64,000 nt of DNA from CAVTQY01 sp963736975 (GTDB lineage Bacteria > Pseudomonadota > Alphaproteobacteria > Acetobacterales > Acetobacteraceae). A model generated the notes under the pieces. The model was not told the origin of the DNA. It saw only the letters and a list, made by a program, of their open reading frames with translations, and searched no databases. The stretch covers positions 2,852,001-2,916,000 of the forward strand of contig CAVTQY010000001.1 in NCBI GenBank assembly GCA_963736975.1, read 5' to 3'. How positions within the stretch are numbered: position 1 is the stretch's first letter; the number at the start of each line of letters is the position of its first letter. A program made the translations under genes and the position numbers. Positions 1 through 7,838 of the stretch are shown one piece after another.

Positions 1-618
1 GAACAGCTTACGCCCGGCTTCGGCGTCCGGCGGGCGAGCCTCGAACCGGGCGAGGTCTTCCGCACCTTTCGGCCGCAATGACGGGAAGAACGTGTAGGAA
101 AGCGTGATGTCGCTCACATCGGCCGCATCCGCATCTGCGGCCATGCGCGGATCGACAAAGAAATCCACCGGCATCTCCACGCTCTGATGCGCCCCGAGCC
201 TCTCCTCGGTGAAGCAGAAGCATTGGACCTTCTTGAAGTAAGTGCCGATCTTTGCCGGCGTGACGTTGAACGTGGCGTGCCCGACGATGTCGTGGTCCGA
301 CAGGTTCTCGGCCCTGAAAAAGACCAGCGTCTCCTGACCGAGATGCACCCGCACCTGTCGCTGCACCGGGGCGAAGCGCCACGGCATCCCGGGTGCCACA
401 TTGGTATCGAATGATACCGTCACTATGCGTGGCAATTCCGTGGCGCTGTCCGCCGCCACGCGCTGTGTGGTGCCGAGTGCGCCGGTGGCCTGGCAGAACA
501 GCCGGTACAGCGTGACGGAATAGGAAACCAGCGTGGTCATCACGCCGACAGCCAGCAACAGCCCGGCGAGGGTCACGAACTTGCTGCGAAGCCGCGGCGG
601 CGGAATACGGGCAGGCAT
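1..618 (-). CDS. ctaG: Cytochrome c oxidase assembly protein CtaG/Cox11 (3' end outside window)
   Basis: The protein delivers copper to the CuB centre of cytochrome c oxidase subunit I. It is membrane-anchored with a periplasmic domain. The reading frame is open for 206 residues to the window edge, close to the usual full length of about 190-210, so little is missing. There is one N-terminal membrane segment around residues 16-38. The hallmark copper-binding motif CFCF is at residues 133-136 (context VQCFCFTEE), and a further Cys lies just after the membrane segment, as in the family. The ATG at 618 gives a short basic N-terminus before the membrane helix. The gene is divergent from the carboxymuconolactone decarboxylase-like gene. 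No other cox genes are visible; they would lie beyond the left edge. Confidence 0.93.
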   Translation of the reverse strand, partial: MPARIPPPRLRSKFVTLAGLLLAVGVMTTLVSYSVTLYRLFCQATGALGTTQRVAADSATELPRIVTVSFDTNVAPGMPWRFAPVQRQVRVHLGQETLVFFRAENLSDHDIVGHATFNVTPAKIGTYFKKVQCFCFTEERLGAHQSVEMPVDFFVDPRMAADADAADVSDITLSYTFFPSLRPKGAEDLARFEARPPDAEAGRKLF

Positions 619-729
619 GTGCCGGCTCCACTATCACCACGCGATTTGCCTGGCAAAAGCTCGGGATCAACTCGGCCGCCCGTCCGGTGTGCAATCCCTC
701 GTCTGAACCCAAAACAGGAGATGTCCGCC

Positions 730-1056
730 ATGGCAAAGCAACCATCGACGGCCGCGCGTGACCGCGTGCGCAATACCGTTCCCAAACTGGTGCAGGCGAC
801 AGAAGAATGGCTGTTCGGTGACATCTGGGAGCGTCCACAGCTTTCCAAACGCGACCGCAGCCTGATCACTTGCGCCGTGCTGGTCGCGACCTACCGCCCC
901 GAACAGCTTCGCGGCCATCTGCAGCGCGCGCTGGCGAACGGGCTCTCGAAGGAGGAGCTGTCCGAACTGATCACCCACATCGCCTTCTACGGCGGCTGGC
1001 CCTGCGCGATGACCGCGGCCAACGTCGCCCGCGAGGTGTTTGAGGAAAACGAGTAG
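730..1056 (+). CDS. Carboxymuconolactone decarboxylase-family protein
   Basis: A 109-residue, mostly helical protein of the CMD/AhpD-like fold. The conserved tail HIAFYGGWPCAMTAANVARE resembles PcaC-type and stand-alone CMD proteins. It lacks the CxxC pair of peroxidase-active AhpD, so a peroxidase role is not supported. The frame is open further upstream with an ATG at 721, but AGGAG lies immediately before that codon. The ATG at 730 sits 9 nt after AGGAG and is the better start. It is followed 4 nt later by an NAD(P)-dependent dehydrogenase, and the two are probably co-transcribed. The substrate cannot be told from the sequence. Confidence 0.85.
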   Translation: MAKQPSTAARDRVRNTVPKLVQATEEWLFGDIWERPQLSKRDRSLITCAVLVATYRPEQLRGHLQRALANGLSKEELSELITHIAFYGGWPCAMTAANVAREVFEENE

Positions 1057-1060
1057 GCAC

Positions 1061-1993
1061 ATGCAGATCGGCTTCATTGGGCTCGGCACGATGGGGGCCA
1101 GCATGGCCGCCAACCTGCAAAAGGCCGGGCACGCGCTGGTCGTGCACGATGCCCGCCGCGACGCAGCCCAGCGCCATATCGCGGCCGGCGCGCGCTGGGC
1201 CGCGACGCCGCAGGCTGTGGCCGAGCAGACCGAACTGATCTTCACCTCGTTGCCCGGTCCGCCGGAAGTCGAGGCGGTGGCGCTCGGTCCCGGCGGGCTG
1301 CTCTCCGGCATCCGCTCCGGCACCGCCTTGTTCAACCTCACCACCAATGCGCCGGCGACCGTGCGCAAGGTGCACGCGGCCTTCGCCGAAAAGAGCGCGC
1401 ACGCGCTGGATGCGCCGGTCAGCGGCGGCCCCCGCGGCGCCGCCTCCGGCAAGCTCGCCATCTGGGTCGGCGGCGAGCAGGCAGTGTTCGAGCAATGGAA
1501 GCCGGTGCTGGACGCGATCGGCGACCAGGCACGCTATGTCGGGCCGATCGGCGCCGGCTCGGTCGCCAAGCTGGTGCATAACTGCCTGGGCTATATCCTC
1601 ACCACCGGCCTGGCGGAGGTATTCACCATGGGCGTGAAGGCCGGCATCGAGCCGCTGGCGATCTGGGAGGCGGTACGCCAGGGCGCGCTCGGACGACGCG
1701 GCGCCTTCGACGGCATGCCAGATCAGTTCCTTTCCAACCAGTACGAACCGCCGGCTTTTGCGCTTAAACTCGCCCACAAGGACGTGTCGCTCGCCTGCGC
1801 GCTGGGTCGCGAAGTCGGTGTGCCGATGCGGCTGGCCAACCTCGTGCTGGCGGAAATGACGGAGGCCCTGAACCGCGGCTGGGGCGACCGGGATTCGCGC
1901 TCGGCTATGCTGTTGCAGGTGGAACGGGCCGGCGTGACGATCGACGTCGATCCGCAGCGTCTGGCCGAAGCGGTCGAAGGCATGAAGCGCTGA
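1061..1993 (+). CDS. NAD(P)-dependent oxidoreductase, 3-hydroxyisobutyrate dehydrogenase family
   Basis: A 310-residue beta-hydroxyacid dehydrogenase. It opens with the dinucleotide-binding motif GFIGLGTMGASMAANL, has the substrate-binding signature DAPVSGGPRGA near residue 115, and the catalytic-lysine region GSVAKLVHNCLGY near residue 168. The start is the ATG at 1061, which places the Rossmann motif right at the N-terminus as in the family; an in-frame codon at 1040 would add seven unneeded residues inside the previous gene. The stop overlaps the start of the downstream phosphatase by one base (TGATG), which points to translational coupling. Candidate substrates are 3-hydroxyisobutyrate, tartronate semialdehyde or a related beta-hydroxyacid; the sequence does not decide. 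Confidence 0.9.
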   Translation: MQIGFIGLGTMGASMAANLQKAGHALVVHDARRDAAQRHIAAGARWAATPQAVAEQTELIFTSLPGPPEVEAVALGPGGLLSGIRSGTALFNLTTNAPATVRKVHAAFAEKSAHALDAPVSGGPRGAASGKLAIWVGGEQAVFEQWKPVLDAIGDQARYVGPIGAGSVAKLVHNCLGYILTTGLAEVFTMGVKAGIEPLAIWEAVRQGALGRRGAFDGMPDQFLSNQYEPPAFALKLAHKDVSLACALGREVGVPMRLANLVLAEMTEALNRGWGDRDSRSAMLLQVERAGVTIDVDPQRLAEAVEGMKR

Positions 1994-2721
1994 TGGATCT
2001 GCCGCGGCCGGTTGCCCTCACCCGGGCATCCAATGTGCGCGATCTCGGCGGCTGGCCCGCCCAGGGCGGGCGCGTCCGCTTCGGCTGCGTGTACCGCGCC
2101 GCAGCCTTGTCGGGGCTTACGCCGGAGGATGCCGGCACGTTGTCGGCGCTGGGCATCCGCACGGTCTGCGATCTGCGGGGCCGCGCCGAGCGTGCGGCAG
2201 CGCCGCCGCGCCTCGATGATCTAACGATCCAGTCGCTGCCGATCGAGCCTTCGGTCGGCGCTTCGTTGCGCGACATTCTTGCGACCAGGGCGGCAACCGG
2301 CGAAGACGTATTGACCCTGCTGCACAAGGCCTACACCGCCTACGCGCTCGATTGGGCGCATTGCTATCGCGCGATTTTCGACGTGCTGCTGCGGGACGAC
2401 GGCCCGCTGCTGTTTCATTGCTCCGCCGGCAAGGACCGTACGGGCTTCGGCGCGGCGCTGATCCTGACCGCGCTCGGCGTGCCGCGCGAGGCGGTCATGG
2501 CGGATTATCTCGCCAGCAACCGCCTGTGGCGGGGCGAAGCTGATATCGCTGCCGGGCTGCCGCCGGACATCGCCACGAAACTGCTTCTGGTCCATGCCGA
2601 ACTGCTGGATACAGCCTTCGCGGCGATCGAAAGCGAAGGTGGTTTCGACCGTTACGCCCAGCGGCGGCTCGGCCTGGATGCGGCCCGGCGCCACCGGTTG
2701 CGCGAGCGGCTGATCGAGTAA
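1993..2721 (+). CDS. Tyrosine-protein phosphatase, Y_phosphatase3-type
   Basis: A 242-residue cytosolic phosphatase of the bacterial tyrosine/lipid phosphatase group (MptpB/LipA-like). The N-terminal motif NVRDLGGWPAQGG and the P-loop HCSAGKDRTGFGAAL near residue 142 (nucleophile Cys, invariant Arg, and the Lys-Asp typical of this subgroup) are both intact. It starts at the ATG that overlaps the upstream dehydrogenase stop. What it dephosphorylates is unknown; the family acts on phosphotyrosine or phosphoinositides. No partner kinase is nearby. Confidence 0.88.
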   Translation: MDLPRPVALTRASNVRDLGGWPAQGGRVRFGCVYRAAALSGLTPEDAGTLSALGIRTVCDLRGRAERAAAPPRLDDLTIQSLPIEPSVGASLRDILATRAATGEDVLTLLHKAYTAYALDWAHCYRAIFDVLLRDDGPLLFHCSAGKDRTGFGAALILTALGVPREAVMADYLASNRLWRGEADIAAGLPPDIATKLLLVHAELLDTAFAAIESEGGFDRYAQRRLGLDAARRHRLRERLIE

Positions 2722-2739
2722 CCGGGGAGTGGAGCCGCG

Positions 2740-3297
2740 ATGAGAAAACAACTGATTGCTCTGGCCTGCGCCATCGCCCTGATCGGCTGCGCGGCCCAGG
2801 TCGATACGGCTCGGATGCCCCCCGTCTCCGGGCTGGGGGATCCGGCGAATTCCATCTCCTACACGGCCTGGGCCTTTTCCTCGCCCGCGAGGATCCGCAA
2901 TGACCCGGCCAACGCCGCTCGGGCGGTTGCCGCGTTGGATTACCTAGGCGGCGTGCTGAACTCGAACATAAACTGGTCGTCCCAGGCCCCGCTTATCGGC
3001 AGCGAGATGCTGCAGGCGCGCGAAGCGGTGCGGAAGGTACTCGGCGTTGCGCCGACCGCAACGTCCCAGGAAGTGGTGAACAGCATGATCACCGTCTCCT
3101 TGGCTCTCGGTGCGGGCGACCGCGCGGCAGCGCTGCAGGCGCTTGGCCCGCCGATCTTCACGCTGGGGCCCGAACGGACGCTTGCGATCCTGACCGACAT
3201 GCCCCCTGTCCGCGTTGCGAATATTGCGACTCAGCACGCGGAAGGCGCGCTCAACGGCACGTTCTGTACGCTCGGCTGCTATAGGTCAGCGATCTAG
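2740..3297 (+). CDS. Putative lipoprotein of unknown function
   Basis: A 185-residue protein with a classical lipoprotein signal: basic start, hydrophobic stretch LIALACAIALIGC, lipidated Cys at residue 17. The rest is alanine-rich and soluble, with no domain I can name; two further Cys (FCTLGC) lie near the C-terminus. A GGGGAGTGGAG ribosome-binding region precedes the ATG. It is 18 bp after the phosphatase gene and may share its transcript. A role in the envelope is inferred only from the signal. Confidence 0.75.
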   Translation: MRKQLIALACAIALIGCAAQVDTARMPPVSGLGDPANSISYTAWAFSSPARIRNDPANAARAVAALDYLGGVLNSNINWSSQAPLIGSEMLQAREAVRKVLGVAPTATSQEVVNSMITVSLALGAGDRAAALQALGPPIFTLGPERTLAILTDMPPVRVANIATQHAEGALNGTFCTLGCYRSAI

Positions 3298-3957
3298 TGG
3301 TTTGCTGAAGAGAACTGCCGATTGTTCGTTCGCCCACACGCGCGGCAGTGCTCGTTTGACGCGCCAGGCAACGGAGCATCCACGAATAATACTTGAGCCG
3401 CACATACCCTTTGTCTGAGTTGCCTTCAGCAACCTGGATATAACGCCAGCACACGCAACGCTTGATCTGGCTTCGTCATGCCGGCGAAAGCCGGCACCCA
3501 GGCTGCTCCACCCGAATTCCGCCTCTCATCTGAATTTCGGCTTCCCAAACTCTTCGCGGTCGCGGCTCGTCGCACCGGCAACCAGTCGCCCGCCGCGGCC
3601 GTTACCACCCACTCGCCGGGGCGGCCTGGTCGATCCCGGCCTGCCGCGCAGCGTAGGTGGTAGTGGCCCTGGCGCCTAGTGTCGGCCGTCCAGCCCGCAT
3701 GCCGTATCATGAAAAATACCGGAGTTCGCCGGGGCCGATGGGACGCCGATTTTTGCTTCCTGCGCAAGTATGATTCCCGCGGATGGGGGTCGTCCGATTC
3801 TCCAAAGCTGTCCCGCTTCCAAGACGATTTTCTTTGCCGCAAACTTGGCCGCAACCCAGGCAGAGGCGTATCGTCAGGTTGGGGACTACGGCCAGATCCT
3901 ATCCGGGGTGCCCGAGTTGGTGTTGGTAGCCTCTGCGCGTAAACGAGGATCCAGTCA
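3298..3957. other. Gene-free stretch upstream of the Roco gene
   Basis: About 660 bases with no convincing gene on either strand. The only clear structure is a REP-like hairpin near 3471-3502. Short open frames here have no recognisable protein features. The promoter of the Roco gene must lie in the right half, but I see no strong -35/-10 pair. Confidence 0.6.
3471..3502. repeat. REP-like extragenic palindrome
   Basis: The sequence CGTCATGCCGGCGAAAGCCG and its continuation form a tight hairpin, GCCGGC-GAAA-GCCGGC (3480-3495). This is a widespread type of extragenic repeat in high-GC proteobacteria, often wrongly called as a short ORF beginning MPAKAGTQ. It lies downstream of the lipoprotein gene and may act in transcript termination or stability. 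Confidence 0.7.
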
Positions 3958-5205
3958 TTGCCTAACGTAAGCAGCCTCATTCGTGTTTCGCCGGGCGAAC
4001 TCGACGGCTTGCTCGATCAGGCACGAGCGGAGCGCTGGTCGCAACTTGCGTTGGTCGGTCCTGGAGTGGGGCTTAGCGACCCGACGGAAGATTGGCCTGA
4101 TTCGTTGAAGGCAGCAGGGCGAGCTTTTCAGCTAACCGCCTTTGTCGAAGGCTTGGCTGACAAGCTCCAATCACTGACTGGACTCACCTCGCTCGATCTG
4201 TGGAGCAACAACATCGGTGCTGACGGCGCCAGGGCGATCGCTGCATCGCTCACCGGTCTCACCTCGCTCAATCTGGGTGACAGCAACATCGGCGCTGACG
4301 GCGCAAGGGCGGTCGCTGAATCGCTCACCGGCCTCACCTCGCTCAACCTGAGTGGTAACAACATCGGCGCTGACGGCGCAAGGGCGATCGCTGCATCGCT
4401 CACCGGCCTCACCTCGCTCAACCTGAGTGGCAACAACATCGGCGATGACGGCGCCAGGGCGGTCGCTGCATCGCTCATCGGGCTCACCTCGCTCAATCTG
4501 GGTGGCAACAACATCGGCGATGACGGCGCCAGGGCGATCGCTGAATCGCTCATCGGGCTCACCTCGCTCGATCTGTGGAGCAACAACATCGGTGCTGACG
4601 GCGCCAGGGCGATCGCTGAATCGCTCATCGGCCTCACCTCGCTCGCTCTGTGGAGCAACAACATCGGCGATGACGGCGTCAGGGCGATCGCTGAATCGCT
4701 CATCGGCCTCACCTCGCTCGCTCTGTGGAGCAACAACATCGGCGATGACGGCGCCAGGGCCATTCTCGACGCGTGGTCGTCACGGCGCAGCAGCCAGCTT
4801 CGCGATTTAAACCTTCGTGATAATGCAGGCGTCGCCGACCTACTGCCGAAGGAAGTACTTGAGGCAGGCGACGCTCAGGCCATTCTTGCGGCGCACCGAC
4901 GCTTTGCTGCTGCTCAGGCAGCGAGGACTCTTCGGCCACTCAACGAATTGAAGCTACTGGTCGTAGGCAATGAGGCGGTCGGCAAGACTTCGCTGCTTCG
5001 GTATATGATCGAGGGCAAGCCTCGTAACCCCAGCGAAGGCAAGACACCTGGGATCGTTCAGCACGAAAGGATCCTAATCCGGGAGTGGGCTCCGGATAAA
5101 TCTCAGGTGCAGCTCAATATCTGGGACTTTGGCGGTCAGGAGATGATGCGCGGCACGCATCGGTTTTTTGCTGACGGCACGCAGCCTCTATCTTCTGGTC
5201 CTTGA
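3958..5205 (+). CDS. Roco protein, N-terminal half: leucine-rich repeats and start of Roc GTPase (frameshifted)
   Basis: The first 415 codons of a gene that continues in another frame. After about 70 residues come eight near-identical 25-residue leucine-rich repeats of the RNI type (core LTSLxLxxNNIGxDGARAIA), then a Roc GTPase domain with P-loop GNEAVGKTSLL and the DFGGQE motif. At THRFF the frame runs off into a non-homologous tail ending at 5205, while the expected continuation LTARSLYLLVLED is read in the +1 frame from 5168. The break lies in TTTTTTG (5164-5170), so one extra T or G explains it. The start is taken as the TTG at 3958, preceded by GAGGA with about 8 nt spacing; an in-frame stop lies at 3940. 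With the break repaired the protein is about 1078 residues. Confidence 0.85.
   Translation: MPNVSSLIRVSPGELDGLLDQARAERWSQLALVGPGVGLSDPTEDWPDSLKAAGRAFQLTAFVEGLADKLQSLTGLTSLDLWSNNIGADGARAIAASLTGLTSLNLGDSNIGADGARAVAESLTGLTSLNLSGNNIGADGARAIAASLTGLTSLNLSGNNIGDDGARAVAASLIGLTSLNLGGNNIGDDGARAIAESLIGLTSLDLWSNNIGADGARAIAESLIGLTSLALWSNNIGDDGVRAIAESLIGLTSLALWSNNIGDDGARAILDAWSSRRSSQLRDLNLRDNAGVADLLPKEVLEAGDAQAILAAHRRFAAAQAARTLRPLNELKLLVVGNEAVGKTSLLRYMIEGKPRNPSEGKTPGIVQHERILIREWAPDKSQVQLNIWDFGGQEMMRGTHRFFADGTQPLSSGP
4183..4782 (+). repeat. Eight tandem 75-bp repeats encoding leucine-rich repeats
   Basis: CTCACCTCGCTC recurs at 4183, 4258, 4333, 4408, 4483, 4558, 4633 and 4708, an exact 75-bp period. Units are nearly identical at DNA level, differing mainly in LNLSG/LDLWS/LALWS and GAD/GDD codons. 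Such similarity implies recent duplication or gene conversion within the sensor domain of the Roco protein, so copy number may vary between strains and may be collapsed or expanded in an assembly. Confidence 0.95.
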
Positions 5206-7195
5206 GGATCGCCGGCAAGACGACCGCTCAGTCTACGATTGGATGAAAACCATTCGTAACCGTGGTGGGGAAAGCCCGGTTATCGTCGCTATCAACAAAT
5301 CGGATGAAGGCAAACAGGATCTTCGCCTTGATGAACGGGGCTTGAAGGAGACCTATCCTAATATCGTCGATATCAAACGAACCTCCTGCGACCCGGGCCC
5401 GTGGGCCGCAGACAGCATCGAAGCGCTGCGCCGGCAGATTGTCAGCGTAATCCTGGCGGACCAGCGCCTCAAGCATGTATTGGACGGGATTCCAGGCAAC
5501 TGGTTGCAGATCAAGCACCAGGTAAGCGCTCTCGCGAGCGAGCATTCGGTCTTGCGCCACGCGGATTTCGCCACTCTTTGTCAGCATCCCGGCGAAGGCA
5601 ACCAGCCGATCGTCGATGACAACGAGCAGCGAGCACTCCTTCAACTACTCCATCAGCTTGGCACCATCGTTGCGCATGGTCTGGAGCGAGAGGCGTCCGC
5701 CGCCCGCCGGGAAGTCAGTCTGCTTGATCCCAATTGGCTGACCGGCGCGGTTTACCGCATCCTGGAGATGGCGAGCACAGTTGATCAGGAAGGCGAATTT
5801 CTCCGCCACAAATTGTCCGAATGGCTTAATCCGGATCGCTACCCTGCGGAGCGACACGAATTCATTCTGGATATGATGCAGGACCCTGAAATTGCCCTTT
5901 GCTTCCGTGTGCCAATACACCAGGAAGAGCGTTACCTTGTCCCAGAGGCCTTGCCAGCGAACCGCCCCTTCCTGGGCAAGTGGCCGGATGATGTCCTGCG
6001 ATTCCGTTACCGATACAACTATTTGCCGCCAAGCCTGATCCCACGCCTGATCGTCGAGTCCCATCGCAACGTCTTACCGGGAAGACCTCGCTGGCGAACC
6101 GGCGTTGTTCTTGTCACCCGCGATTGCCAGGTACTGGTTCTGGCGGATCCCGATCAGCGGCGTATCGACCTGCAGGTCGATGGCCCGACCGGAATGCGCC
6201 GGGCGGCCCTCAACGTCGCCCTGAACGATCTCGAGGCGGTGCACGCGCTGAACCCTGAAGCCGAACCTGTAGCACAGGTACCGCTGCCCGACCGCCCGGA
6301 TGAACAGGTCAGGTACGACTATCTTTTGGAGTTGGAGCGTCGCTTTGGCCCAAACTACGCCTTTTTGCCGGAAGGTGCCAAACGCATGTACGAGGTTGGA
6401 GAGCTCTTGGAGGGCGTCCGGCGTGACCAGAATCCCCTACCGAAACGGCCGTTGATCGCTGATGATGTGAATAAAGCCGCGGGAACGCATACTGTTATCC
6501 TCATCCATGGCATTCGAACCACGGCACTTTGGCAGGGTACAATCAGGAGAATATTGGAAGCCCAGGGTTTCGCGGTCCAGCCGACAAATTATGGGAAGTT
6601 TGATCTCCTGCGTTTCCTGTGCCCCGGCCAGTTCTTTCGCCGTCGGGTTGCGGATGATATTACGAGGCAGGTCAGACAGACGATCCGACTGGCCGAGGGT
6701 GCGAAGTGCTCGATTATCGCGCACAGCTTCGGCACCTTTATTGTTGCCATCATATTGCGTCGCCACCCCGATATCGAATTCAGGAGAATTATATTTTGCG
6801 GCAGCGTTGTTCGGTACAGATTTCCCTTTGAAGAGTACAGTTCCCGCTTCGAGCGCCCCCTGATCAATGAGGTTGGGACAAGGGATGTCTGGCCAGTGCT
6901 CGCCGAGACCGTCACCACCGGCTACGGCTCGGCCGGCACTTACGGATTCCGCCGTCCAGGCGTTCGTGATCGATGGCACAATGGCAAGTCTCACAGTGCG
7001 TTCTTGAAGCGAGACTTCTGCCTGCGGTATTGGGTACCTTTTTTGCGCGATGGTACGATCATCGAGGACGATGAAGACGCTGAACCACCGCCCTGGTGGC
7101 TCTCGATCGTAACCACCGTCCAGCCGCGGTATCTCATTGCGATCATTCTGATGGTGTTTGTCGGATGGTTTGTAGCCCGCTTTATCCCAACCTAA
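5168..7195 (+). CDS. Roco protein, C-terminal part: Roc G4 motif, COR domain, alpha/beta hydrolase, TM anchor (frameshifted)
   Basis: The continuation of the Roco gene in the +1 frame. It resumes the GTPase with LTARSLYLLVLED and the guanine-specificity motif INKSD, then a COR-like region (about residues 120-400 of this part). From about residue 440 there is an alpha/beta hydrolase: strand and oxyanion region HTVILIHGI, nucleophile elbow AHSFG near residue 519, and a late His (KSHSAF). The protein ends in one membrane helix (YLIAIILMVFVGWFVARF) and a short tail. TTG 5168 is unlikely to be a true start: there is no ribosome-binding site and it lies within the GTPase. The order LRR-Roc-COR-hydrolase-TM suggests a sensor, a GTPase switch and a membrane-proximal lipase/esterase effector, as in NLR-like immune proteins. 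That role is inference. Confidence 0.82.
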   Translation: MLTARSLYLLVLEDRRQDDRSVYDWMKTIRNRGGESPVIVAINKSDEGKQDLRLDERGLKETYPNIVDIKRTSCDPGPWAADSIEALRRQIVSVILADQRLKHVLDGIPGNWLQIKHQVSALASEHSVLRHADFATLCQHPGEGNQPIVDDNEQRALLQLLHQLGTIVAHGLEREASAARREVSLLDPNWLTGAVYRILEMASTVDQEGEFLRHKLSEWLNPDRYPAERHEFILDMMQDPEIALCFRVPIHQEERYLVPEALPANRPFLGKWPDDVLRFRYRYNYLPPSLIPRLIVESHRNVLPGRPRWRTGVVLVTRDCQVLVLADPDQRRIDLQVDGPTGMRRAALNVALNDLEAVHALNPEAEPVAQVPLPDRPDEQVRYDYLLELERRFGPNYAFLPEGAKRMYEVGELLEGVRRDQNPLPKRPLIADDVNKAAGTHTVILIHGIRTTALWQGTIRRILEAQGFAVQPTNYGKFDLLRFLCPGQFFRRRVADDITRQVRQTIRLAEGAKCSIIAHSFGTFIVAIILRRHPDIEFRRIIFCGSVVRYRFPFEEYSSRFERPLINEVGTRDVWPVLAETVTTGYGSAGTYGFRRPGVRDRWHNGKSHSAFLKRDFCLRYWVPFLRDGTIIEDDEDAEPPPWWLSIVTTVQPRYLIAIILMVFVGWFVARFIPT

Positions 7196-7838
7196 GTTAT
7201 GCGCCGAACCTATCGCTTACGTGCCGGGCGGGAGCATGCTACGAATCCACAGGTTTGACCGCGCTCCGCTCCCCAAGAAAGCGGCATTGATGCCGTAAAT
7301 GGCACATAATGCTCCCGGTGCACCCTCCGGTTACGTACGGAATGTAACAGCACTTTGGCCATCGCGGCCCAATCTTAGTTGTACGGCCGAGCGGGGTTGG
7401 CGATTTTCATCAGGCAACCAGTGGGGTTCTCTTGCGGATATCGGCCCGAAGATCCTGGACCTGATCGATCTCTGAGCCCCGCGCCCGATCACGATGCACT
7501 CGGGTACCTCCGCGACCGACCCACCGCCGACCCCAAAAGAAAGTACACGTTGCATAAACGAGACGAGCGCCGCCCCAATCGTACGTTTCGCGCCCCCGAT
7601 TTCGGGCCAATCGTCCGATCCACGCCGCCCCAAAACTGCCAATCGTACGATTGGCAACCCCCGAATCGACCAATCGTGCAATTCGCCAGCAACCGCCAGC
7701 GTCTCGCCCCACGACACACCGAACCAACAGCCCGACAATGGCACTCCACCCGTTAACGAATCAAAAACCCCCAAACCGACCCCCCAATCAACAGATCCCC
7801 AATTGCGACTCGGCCCGCGCTTATGGCAGACCCCGGCC
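7196..7838. other. Gene-free stretch with palindromic iterons
   Basis: No supported gene. The frame upstream of the transglycosylase is open from 7494, but its translation is a low-complexity Pro/Thr/Ser string with no signal peptide, so it is not taken as coding. The middle carries an iteron-like cluster around 7575-7687, listed separately. Confidence 0.6.
7575..7687. promoter_or_regulatory. Perfect 18-bp palindrome with three spaced half-sites
   Basis: GCCAATCGTACGATTGGC at 7638-7655 is its own reverse complement. Three related sites, CCAATCGTACGTTTCG (7575), CCAATCGTCCGATC (7607) and CCAATCGTGCAATTCG (7670), share CCAATCGT. Together with the palindrome start at 7639 the spacings are 32, 32 and 31 bp, about three helical turns, so all would face the same side of the DNA. 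This looks like a multi-site operator for a dimeric repressor or an iteron block. It lies about 150-260 bp upstream of the lytic transglycosylase start. The binding protein is unknown. Confidence 0.55.

Noticed and set aside
8..838. 276-codon minus-strand frame at the left edge
   Set aside because: Shadow of ctaG and of the CMD-family gene; the ctaG frame carries the CFCF motif and matches the family.
5164..5170. Programmed -1 frameshift at T TTT TTG
   Set aside because: Shifting -1 hits TGA at once; the downstream coding frame is +1.
7575..7687. CRISPR-like array
   Set aside because: Only four sites of about 8-16 bp with degenerate flanks; repeat too short and one copy palindromic, so an operator fits better.
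7494..7838. N-terminal extension of the transglycosylase
   Set aside because: Low-complexity translation with no signal peptide; the ATG at 7839 gives a proper signal peptide.
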